Assembly (NCBI GenBank): GCA_009783305.1
Contig: WRHJ01000001.1
Coordinates: forward strand, 1-64,000
Source of the DNA: Candidatus Saccharimonadota bacterium
GTDB taxonomy: Bacteria; Patescibacteriota; Saccharimonadia; Saccharimonadales; Saccharimonadaceae
Direction of reading: 5' to 3'
DNA length: 64,000 nucleotides
Shown: positions 58,025 through 64,000 of the stretch, one piece after another
Position numbering within the stretch: position 1 is the stretch's first letter
How the letters are laid out: every line of letters starts with the position of its first letter
The notes under the pieces: generated by a model
Seen by the model: the letters and a program-made list of their open reading frames with translations, nothing else
What the model was told of the DNA's origin: nothing
Databases searched by the model: none
Made by a program: the position numbers and the translations under genes

Positions 58025-58570
58025 CTAGATTTTCTTAACTTGGAGAGCGTCGAGCTCGACAGAAGTGTCGCGGCCAAACATGCTGACCATGACTTTGAGT
58101 TTGCCTTTAGCATTGTCGATGTCATTAATGGTGCCTTCGAAGCCTTTAAAGGGCCCATCGGTGATGCTGACAACTTCGCCTTTGGCGTAATTGACGGTGT
58201 ATTTGGGATCTTCCACGCCCATGCGCTTCTTGATCTTAGTGATTTCACGTTCGCTGACTGGGGTGGGCTGGGTGCCAGTACCAACAAAGCCGGTGACGCC
58301 GGGAGTGTTGCGGATGATGTACCAGGTTTCGTCGCTTAGTTTCATCTCAACCAGGACATAGCCTTGGAAAATCTTGCGGTCAACGACTTTGCGTTTGCCG
58401 TTTTTGATTTCGATCTGTTTTTCTTTGGGGACGATGGCATCGAAGATCTTATCGGCAAGGTCGATGCTGTTGATGCGCTGTTTGATACTGTCGGCGACTT
58501 TGTCTTCGTAGCCGGAGTAAGTGCTGATGGCGTACCAAGCGCGGGTATCGTCGTAACGGTTTACTGACAT
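58025..58570 (-). CDS. nusG: Transcription termination/antitermination protein NusG
   Basis: 181 residues: NGN domain (RAWYAISTYSGYEDKVADSIKQRI, KIFQGYVLVEM, WYIIRNTPGVTGFVG) and C-terminal KOW domain (KGEVVSITDGPFKGFEGTIND). Couples RNA polymerase to ribosomes or Rho. Four nt after secE. Confidence 0.96.
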   Translation of the reverse strand: MSVNRYDDTRAWYAISTYSGYEDKVADSIKQRINSIDLADKIFDAIVPKEKQIEIKNGKRKVVDRKIFQGYVLVEMKLSDETWYIIRNTPGVTGFVGTGTQPTPVSEREITKIKKRMGVEDPKYTVNYAKGEVVSITDGPFKGFEGTINDIDNAKGKLKVMVSMFGRDTSVELDALQVKKI

Positions 58571-58574
58571 ATGG

Positions 58575-58931
58575 TTAGGCTCCTAATAGTTGATTAAATA
58601 GAAATGTAAATAGCATATCGAGCAACATGATGACGGTGGCGAAGATCAGGACGTAGATGATGACGGAAATTGTCATCTTCCAGGTCAATTTGCGATCTGG
58701 CCAGCGGACGTGGCGAATTTCGCGCCAGGAGTCGCGGATGTAGCGACCGAGGGCAAAGAAGGGGCGAAAAAGAATAAAACCTTTTTTCTTCGGTTTCTGC
58801 TCAACTTTTTCAGCTTCAATGATTTTTTTAGTAGTTTTGGTAGGTTTTTGGTCTTTTTTGACAGGCTTTTTCGACTTTTCGACCTTTTTCTTGGGCGAAT
58901 CGTCTTTGGCCTTGATTCTGTGGATTGCCAT
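58575..58931 (-). CDS. secE: Preprotein translocase subunit SecE with long basic N-terminus
   Basis: 118 residues. About 50 Lys-rich residues precede the conserved amphipathic helix YIRDSWREIRHVRWPDRK and one membrane helix (TISVIIYVLIFATVIMLLDM). A TATACT promoter (58981-58976) is followed by a short hairpin AGTCC/GGACT with ATTTTT in the leader, and GGAG before ATG 58931. Confidence 0.93.
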   Translation of the reverse strand: MAIHRIKAKDDSPKKKVEKSKKPVKKDQKPTKTTKKIIEAEKVEQKPKKKGFILFRPFFALGRYIRDSWREIRHVRWPDRKLTWKMTISVIIYVLIFATVIMLLDMLFTFLFNQLLGA

Positions 58932-59011
58932 ATAAAATTCTCCATTAAAAATAGTCCCTTAGGACTCTGTCAACAGTATAGCGTAGATTTTGGCGAGATG
59001 CAAGAGTGATT

Positions 59012-59260
59012 TTAGGTTGCAAGTTCGAGCTTTTTGATGCGGTGTTCGTGGTCGTTGAATTTGCGGTCGAAATTGAAGCCAAGAGCGAGACGTTCTTTTT
59101 CGTCGGTGTCGATAGCGCCTATAATCCAGTCTATTTTACCTTCGATGTCTCGGAATCTTCTCTCTAGCTTATTCGTGATTTTTTCTTCGAAAACTAGAAA
59201 CTTCTGATCTAATATGACGTCAAGATGTTTGAGGAATTGCTTGAATTGCTGGTTGTCCAT
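59012..59260 (-). CDS. Small coiled-coil protein
   Basis: 82 residues, nearly all helical and charged (DVILDQKFLVFEEKITNKLERRFRDIEGKIDWI...), with heptad-like spacing; a homo-oligomer is likely. TAAACT ends 6 nt before ATG 59260 (leaderless). No family recognised. Confidence 0.6.
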   Translation of the reverse strand: MDNQQFKQFLKHLDVILDQKFLVFEEKITNKLERRFRDIEGKIDWIIGAIDTDEKERLALGFNFDRKFNDHEHRIKKLELAT

Positions 59261-59314
59261 GGAACCAGTTTAGCATTGCGATTTGGCGGAGTCAAAGCAT
59301 AAACGCAATGTTTT

Positions 59315-61066
59315 TCAGAAGAGATATTTGAGGTAATCTTCCATCATGCGGGAGCCAGAGATGGTGGGCAGATAGGCTGTGAGTTCTTTTTTGATCCAAT
59401 ATTCGAGATCGAAATCGTTTTGCCAAGCTTTGGCGGCAACTTCCATTTGGTTGTAGAGATTGGCAACTTCGGTGGCTTCGTCTTCGCCTTCGATGTTGAG
59501 GTAATTATCGGCAGGCATATCGGCAACGCCGCCATCGTGGGTAGAGATGAGGAGTTTCATGTTGGCGATATCTTTCATCCAGCTGGTGCCGCAGGCTTCG
59601 AGGCCAACAATGGGATTATTGATGGCGACATTGGCACCAAGCGAAAGGGCGCGGCCCATTTCTTCATCATAATCTGGTATGTAATGGACGCGGGATTTGA
59701 GGACTGGATCTTTATCGATGAGTTTGAGCAGGGTTAAAAGTTCGCCAAACATAGTAGTATCGCCGAGATGGACGCGGCCGGAGAGGATGTAGTGGGCGTT
59801 GTAAGTTTCGAGGATTTGGGCGAGACGCTTAGGGTCAGTAAAGGGTAGCCAGGGACGTTTGTAATCTACGAAACGGCGCTTAAAATCGAATAATAATGCG
59901 TCGGCGGGAATTTCGATGGCGTTGCCGTATTGATCGGTGCGGTGGGCGAGCGCTTTATTCAGTTCTGCCCTGCCCAGATCTTTGTAGTGATGAATATCGG
60001 AGGCGGTGATGTCGTCGATATTTTCGGTGAAGTCGTTGGTGGGAAGGTTGAATTTATCGATGATTTTGCGATTGCGATAGTAGGCGACAATGTCCGGCAG
60101 GACCCAAGTGGACATGTCGATGCCGTTGGTAATGGCTTTGAATTTAATCTTTTGGCCGTTGATATCGTGGTAGTTGGCGACGCGGGCGTGGAGCTTGCTA
60201 ACGCCGGAGCGAAGTTCGGCAATTTCGACGGTGATGGTGCTGAGTTTGAGCCGGCCATCGGTGAATTTGTCAGCTAGCCAGCGTTGGAGAGCGGTGGATT
60301 TGATGTTGGGAAAGACGTATTGTTGGAATTGCGAATATGCGAAATTGGCTTCGGCGGCTTGGACAAGGGTATGGTTAGTGTAGAGGGTATGTTTGCGGAC
60401 GTAGACAACGGCTTCATAGAAATCCATGCCGGAATAGACCAATTCGTCGAGGCGGGCGAGGGCGGCAAAGAAAGTAGCGACTTCGTTGAGCTGGATGACA
60501 GCGGGCTTGAGACCGACAAGCTTAAGGGCTTGGTAGCCGCCAAAGCCGAGCGCGACCTCTTGGTAGAGGCGGTGGTCGCTGCCGGATTCGCCAGAGTAAA
60601 GTTCGCCGAAGTTGGGCTCAGTGATGCAGAGGAAACGGGTGGAGCCGAGGACTTTTTCGATAACAGAGAGTTCGATGGCAGTGGTGGCGGTTTTGATGCG
60701 TACGGTGTCGACGAGCTCGAAGCCAAAATCTTTGTAATCAATCTGAACGTGATAGTCGGTTTGTTCGAGGTTGGACATCTTTTGGTGTGATTCCCAGGGG
60801 TAGAACGGAGTGAGCAGAACAAAGGGCACCTGGAGCTGTTCGGCGACGCGCCGCGTGTCAGCGGCGAGGACGCCGAGACCGCCGCCGCCGCGGATGCCGT
60901 TTTGTTTGTCATAGACTTCCATGGTCCAATAGCAATATGGACGTTCGGGCGAGAGTTTGTGGGTAAGAGTTTCACGCTTGATGGCGGTATAGAATTCATC
61001 AACATCCTCGATACTATCGAGGCGATTGTGGGCCGGTTGGATGTTTCTTGGCTGGTCTTGCTCCAC
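59315..61066 (-). CDS. Alpha-glucan (glycogen) phosphorylase, short form
   Basis: 583 residues, shorter than the roughly 800 of classical phosphorylases and closer to the compact GlgP forms. Seen: GGGGLGVLAADTRRVAEQL near the start, LNEVATFFAALARLDEL, ITNGIDMSTWV, FVDYKRP, and the PLP-binding EACGTSWMKDIANMKLLISTHDGG (Lys conserved). Releases glucose-1-phosphate from glucans. Start GTG 61066 has AAGGAAAAAGG upstream. Confidence 0.88.
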   Translation of the reverse strand: MEQDQPRNIQPAHNRLDSIEDVDEFYTAIKRETLTHKLSPERPYCYWTMEVYDKQNGIRGGGGLGVLAADTRRVAEQLQVPFVLLTPFYPWESHQKMSNLEQTDYHVQIDYKDFGFELVDTVRIKTATTAIELSVIEKVLGSTRFLCITEPNFGELYSGESGSDHRLYQEVALGFGGYQALKLVGLKPAVIQLNEVATFFAALARLDELVYSGMDFYEAVVYVRKHTLYTNHTLVQAAEANFAYSQFQQYVFPNIKSTALQRWLADKFTDGRLKLSTITVEIAELRSGVSKLHARVANYHDINGQKIKFKAITNGIDMSTWVLPDIVAYYRNRKIIDKFNLPTNDFTENIDDITASDIHHYKDLGRAELNKALAHRTDQYGNAIEIPADALLFDFKRRFVDYKRPWLPFTDPKRLAQILETYNAHYILSGRVHLGDTTMFGELLTLLKLIDKDPVLKSRVHYIPDYDEEMGRALSLGANVAINNPIVGLEACGTSWMKDIANMKLLISTHDGGVADMPADNYLNIEGEDEATEVANLYNQMEVAAKAWQNDFDLEYWIKKELTAYLPTISGSRMMEDYLKYLF

Positions 61067-61147
61067 CCTTTTTCCTTTATTTAAGAGTATGCAACTAGTT
61101 TAGCAAGATTTTTTTGATTGTGCTAGTGCTTGAAAAAACCGCGAAGA

Positions 61148-62155
61148 TTAATCTTCGCGGTTCTTGGGGTAAAGGTACGAGGGCTGACGGCAGATATTGG
61201 CCATTTCGGTAATCACGGCGTGGTCGATGTTCTTGCTGCCGCAGTCTGCCAAAGAAATAGGTTTGCCGATGCGCCAGTGATGTACGCAGAGCGGATTCAT
61301 GCGGCCAAATTTTGGCCACCAGCCATAGATGATACGGAGCGGCAACAGTAACCAGGAACAAATGCGCAACCATTTTGGCAATTGCTTGTATTTGTTGTGC
61401 ACCCATTCCGGTAGGGTAAATTTTGGTAGTTCAACGACTACTGGCAATGCCGTTACTGGTGCAGAACGCGCGCCGATTTTGATCATCCTGACGGTCGGGA
61501 CGAGATCTTCGCCGGTTTCCAACTGATGTTGACTGGTGGCGATGGTGCGTTGGCGGGTAGCGGCTTGGGCGACGGCAAAAGATTGATGACGACTCATCAT
61601 ATCTGATATGACGTCGCGGTAGTTGGTGAGAAGCGATTTTTTGTAAGCTTCCATTTTGTCGTGAAATTGCGGTGCGATTTGCTTTTGCATCTTGGGGCTG
61701 ATGACTGGGCAGAGGTAGACGCCTACCTTGCGCAGTGTTGGCGCCCAATGGCGGATGCCTTCGTACCAAGGCAATTTGATGGGGATGCCGACTTCTTTGT
61801 CGGGGAATTTGGAGAACAAATACCAGGCGGCAAGGAACGGTTCGTCAAGACAGCAGTGAGTGAAAACCAGCGCAATACCGGCTTCGTCGTCTATACTGAA
61901 ATCTTTATTGCCGGATATAATCGGCATGAAAACCCAGCGTAGTACGTTGACGATGTGCGTGCGGCGCTTTATCCAAAGCGACGGGTCGCGCTTTGCGGCG
62001 GCCTGGAATTTGGGGTTGAAAAGCTTAGATAACAGCTTATCCGATAGAGCAATCGTAGCGGACATTTCAGTTACAAGGTCTTGGGCTCCGAGTTCGTTGA
62101 TAATGGACAGTTCGCAATTTTCCAATGCGTTGACGGTGTTGTTATTCCTAGTCAA
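61148..62155 (-). CDS. Hypothetical protein, possibly acyltransferase-like
   Basis: 335 residues. A weak PlsC-like feature, FTHCCLDEPFLAAWYLFSKFPDKEVGIPIKLP, has HxxxD rather than HxxxxD. A hydrophobic segment ICSWLLLPLRIIYGWW lies near residue 275. The family is not certain. TTG 62155 with AGAGGTG 6 nt upstream is the preferred start; GTG 62164 overlaps that site. Promoter TGCTATAAT near 62209. A terminator hairpin CCGCGAAGATT/AATCTTCGCGG (61138-61160) overlaps the stop codon. Confidence 0.5.
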   Translation of the reverse strand: MTRNNNTVNALENCELSIINELGAQDLVTEMSATIALSDKLLSKLFNPKFQAAAKRDPSLWIKRRTHIVNVLRWVFMPIISGNKDFSIDDEAGIALVFTHCCLDEPFLAAWYLFSKFPDKEVGIPIKLPWYEGIRHWAPTLRKVGVYLCPVISPKMQKQIAPQFHDKMEAYKKSLLTNYRDVISDMMSRHQSFAVAQAATRQRTIATSQHQLETGEDLVPTVRMIKIGARSAPVTALPVVVELPKFTLPEWVHNKYKQLPKWLRICSWLLLPLRIIYGWWPKFGRMNPLCVHHWRIGKPISLADCGSKNIDHAVITEMANICRQPSYLYPKNRED

Positions 62156-62238
62156 CGGTAACACCTCTTTCCTAGTTTTATTAACGAGCTTGTGGGTGGT
62201 ATTAATTATAGCATTTTTGTGGTATATTTGGAAGTGCT

Positions 62239-62312
62239 TGGGGACTGGCCAAGTGGTAAGGCAACGGGTTCTGGTCCCGTGATCGGGGGTTCGAATCCCT
62301 CGTCCCCAGCCA
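62239..62312 (+). tRNA. tRNA-Gln(CTG)
   Basis: 74 nt with encoded CCA: acceptor TGGGGAC/GTCCCCA, anticodon arm ACGGG-TTCTGGT-CCCGT (anticodon CTG), T-arm GGGGGTTCGAATCCCTC. TGGTATATT upstream is the promoter. Confidence 0.95.
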
Positions 62313-62334
62313 TGCCAGAGATTTTTTCAAAATT

Positions 62335-62357
62335 TCCGTCCGAAAGGCGGATTTTTT
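62335..62357 (+). terminator. Terminator of tRNA-Gln
   Basis: TCCGTC/GGCGGA with a CGAAA loop and T6. The rest of the gap to 62475 shows only a short GTTCGC/GCGAAC hairpin. Confidence 0.75.
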
Positions 62358-62475
62358 GGTTCGCTTCGCGAACAGTTGAATAAAGCTAAAACGAATCGAG
62401 AAGGAGGCTGTTTGGATTCTGGCGAGACATTACAAAGTTGTTGTATAAATTCTACGCACCTCTCCGTGCAATTAT

Positions 62476-62889
62476 TTAAAATTTAGTTCCGTTTTCTTTA
62501 ATTTCTTGTTTTAAGGTATCAAGAACTCCGTTGACAATTTCCTGATAATTGGGGCAATTCTGAGCTAGCCATTTCATATTAACGAAAGTCTTGAGGAGTT
62601 CGGCGGAATCCTCTTTTAAGTCAGTTTCTTGTGCCAGAGTGGCGTAGAGCGAGTCTTTTTCGTAACCGGGGCTTGAGTCGAGAAAACTTTTGATTGCAAG
62701 TTGATTACCATCAATAATGCGTTCATATTCTAAAGCCTGATTCTCGGAAAAACCTTCAGAAAGTTTTTCGCCGACACGGACTTCCAATTCTTCTTGGAGG
62801 TGATTAAAAAATGACTGTCTTTGTTCTTCTGGTAGGGAATCCAGACCCACTTCTTTCAAGAATCCATCTTCAATAATTGATATATTCAT
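62476..62889 (-). CDS. DUF5663-like small protein
   Basis: 137 residues, helical, starting MNISIIEDGFLKEVGLDSLPEEQRQSFFNHLQEELEVRVGEKLSEG: the run LGLDSLPEEQRQ-like followed by a VRVGEKL helix is typical of DUF5663 in CPR genomes. AAGGAG precedes ATG 62889. One nt downstream of the 124-aa gene. Function unknown. Confidence 0.6.
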   Translation of the reverse strand: MNISIIEDGFLKEVGLDSLPEEQRQSFFNHLQEELEVRVGEKLSEGFSENQALEYERIIDGNQLAIKSFLDSSPGYEKDSLYATLAQETDLKEDSAELLKTFVNMKWLAQNCPNYQEIVNGVLDTLKQEIKENGTKF

Positions 62890-62890
62890 A

Positions 62891-63265
62891 TTACTCCTTA
62901 TCCTCATGGAGGATTACCTCCTCATTCTCTATCGCGAGATTATCAATCTGCTGTTCGCTGGCTCTTTCCGCAGCCTTGAGTTCTCTTGCCCTTAAGACGC
63001 TAGAAATCGTCCATTGAAGAAAAAATGCGCCACTTGCCATAGAAGCAAGATTAGTGATGTTAATTTCATTACCTATACCCGTTCTAGCAATAGAGCCGAC
63101 TCCCACGTATGCAAGCATTGCTCCGGCATAAAGAGCCGCTCTACCAAATTTTTTCTTGCGTTCTTGCCTTTGTTCCTCTGATTCCTCTTCTTCGATTCTG
63201 CTTTCAGTTACTGACTGTTCTAATTGTTCATATTCTTGATCATAGCCCGGTAATTTTTCGCTCAT
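62891..63265 (-). CDS. Hypothetical protein with two membrane helices
   Basis: 124 residues: a charged N-terminus (EEEESEEQRQERKKKFG), two hydrophobic segments (about 45-63 and 72-92) and an acidic tail. AGGAGG 6 nt before ATG 63265 and TGCTATAAT about 20 nt upstream. Cotranscribed with the DUF5663-like gene. Confidence 0.6.
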   Translation of the reverse strand: MSEKLPGYDQEYEQLEQSVTESRIEEEESEEQRQERKKKFGRAALYAGAMLAYVGVGSIARTGIGNEINITNLASMASGAFFLQWTISSVLRARELKAAERASEQQIDNLAIENEEVILHEDKE

Positions 63266-63302
63266 TTTATCGCCTCCTTGCCAATATTATAGCATGAAAA
63301 AG

Positions 63303-63327
63303 AGCCGTCGGGTTGAGCGACGACTCC
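63303..63327 (-). terminator. Intrinsic terminator
   Basis: GAGTCGTCG / CGACGGCTC on the - strand followed by TTTTT, ending the 73-aa gene. Confidence 0.8.
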
Positions 63328-63336
63328 TGTTCGCGG

Positions 63337-63558
63337 TTACTGCTGCGGTTCATCCTTCCGGTTAGTCTCCCTAATCAGCTGGACTAATACGAACGGCAAA
63401 GCGAACGGAATCAGACAGAACAAGATGATCCCGTTGCCGTTGGTCGCGAGCATGAAATTGCTCAGGCTGGGTTTTAGGCCTCTGCTTTTCATATTGGAGA
63501 AGCCGAGAAAACATAGACCCGATACAGCGACCGTCAGTAACACTAAAGCTATTCCCAT
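63337..63558 (-). CDS. Small two-helix membrane protein
   Basis: 73 residues: helices about 4-22 and 44-62, short polar tail. AAAGGAG precedes ATG 63558. It has a TTGACTTTTC-type promoter (63717-63689) with a leader of about 125 nt, so it belongs with the small membrane genes at 5683 and 47052. Confidence 0.6.
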   Translation of the reverse strand: MGIALVLLTVAVSGLCFLGFSNMKSRGLKPSLSNFMLATNGNGIILFCLIPFALPFVLVQLIRETNRKDEPQQ

Positions 63559-63688
63559 ATTCTTATCTCCTTTCTAGCAACTCGTCATGTTCGCTAATGA
63601 CAACTACGGTCCGAGCATTTGGGGTCTCCTCTCAAGAGAAATATGGAAAACCGACAAAGAACCACAAGCCCACCCACTGTGTAACCCC

Positions 63689-63717
63689 ATTGTATCATAC
63701 TTTCATAGAAAAGTCAA
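63689..63717 (-). promoter_or_regulatory. TTGACTTTT-type promoter
   Basis: On the - strand TTGACT (63717-63712), 17 nt, TACAAT (63694-63689). Within the 287-bp gap 63559-63845, which otherwise holds only leader sequence and the promoter of the next gene. Confidence 0.75.
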
Positions 63718-63845
63718 GTGCGACAGAGTAAACCCACCAATTACATCTGTTTTTTGCCATTCATGGCGTGGCGCGCCTAGAAAATCATTTGTCAGAGTTT
63801 ATGCTAAAATGGGTTCGAGCTACATCGTAGAGAGTAGTCACATTT

Positions 63846-64000
63846 ATGACTAATCAAGATATTACAAATGACGCACTGGAAGCGATTGGGGCAAGGATTA
63901 AGGCTGATGCGCGGTATGGCGAAGAGGGCGGTATTGTTGGTTTAGCGCTGCGGACATATCCAGAAAATACAGATAGTTCGATTGTTGCTATGAAAATAGC
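63846..64000 (+). CDS. Unidentified gene, truncated by window end
   Basis: 51 codons from ATG 63846 (MTNQDITNDALEAIGARIKA) run open to the window end. TGCTAAAAT near 63805 may be its promoter. Too short to identify. G-rich composition suggests a host gene. Confidence 0.5.
   Translation, partial: MTNQDITNDALEAIGARIKADARYGEEGGIVGLALRTYPENTDSSIVAMKI

Noticed and set aside
62400..62475. 24-codon ORF after AAGGAGG near 62.40 kb
   Set aside because: Start would be TTG, the peptide has no recognisable features, and no promoter serves it specifically.
1..64000. CRISPR array
   Set aside because: No regularly spaced repeats were seen; the short repeats near the att sites are too few and uneven.

Overview
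The window looks like a piece of a compact bacterial genome of the Candidate Phyla Radiation (Patescibacteria), most likely a Candidatus Saccharibacteria (TM7) relative. This rests on gene content and style (FISUMP, PEGA and DUF4430 surface proteins, a sortase with its own substrate, tight operons, many small membrane proteins), not on a marker phylogeny. UGA is used as a stop, so this is not an SR1/Gracilibacteria-type code. The + strand is G-rich over C nearly everywhere, also inside genes on the - strand, so the whole window probably lies on one replichore. Two stretches lack this skew: the FISUMP gene at the left edge and the 14.37-18.82 kb island.

Layout. 0-6 kb: cell-surface genes (truncated FISUMP protein, PemK/MazF-like toxin, sortase, PEGA protein) and small membrane proteins. 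6-8.2 kb: dus, two glutaredoxin-like genes, hydrolase. 8.2-9.5 kb: GT4, divergent from a 9.5-12.3 kb operon (GT32, smpB, exonuclease III, NAD(P)HX dehydratase-like). 12.3-14.3 kb: a double-domain CDP-alcohol phosphatidyltransferase and an acidic membrane-anchored protein. 14.37-18.82 kb: an integrative element inserted in the anticodon loop of a - strand tRNA-Leu(CAA), which it splits; it carries an intact tRNA-Leu(CAA) in the opposite orientation, a 271-aa/PIN pair, small genes, an ncRNA candidate, a methyltransferase remnant and an N-terminally truncated integrase. 19-27 kb: DUF4430 protein, an asparagine synthetase fused to a CofE-like ligase, an ABC-2 exporter, a large cutinase/vWA/PKD protein ending in an LPSTG sorting signal. 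27-31 kb: nucleotide genes (dCMP deaminase, ung, tmk, tdk), hisS, tRNA-Phe. 31-35.6 kb: histidine kinase, ZIP transporter, folA-glyA. 35.6-46.9 kb: a long - strand operon running dnaX, dnaB, MEMO-like, surface protein, PMT-like glycosyltransferase, YbaB, recR and a heterodimeric ABC exporter. 47-59 kb: small regulated genes and a dispersed secE-nusG-rplK-rplA-rplJ-rplL cluster interrupted by cdsA, a DMT transporter, PadR-PspC, NlpC/P60 and rlmH. 59-64 kb: glucan phosphorylase, tRNA-Gln and short hypothetical genes.

How it works together. dCMP deaminase, Tmk, Tdk, FolA and GlyA form a salvage-oriented route to dTTP. CdsA, the double CDP-alcohol phosphatidyltransferase and the glycosyltransferases point to lipid and glycolipid synthesis. 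The sortase near 2 kb and the LPSTG protein near 25 kb are an enzyme/substrate pair. Two gene-expression styles are visible: many transcription units have a -10 box ending 6-9 nt before the start codon (leaderless mRNAs), while others have leaders with a clear Shine-Dalgarno, often in the form AAGGGGGTG. Two genes (dus, dnaX) contain palindromic elements inserted in frame.
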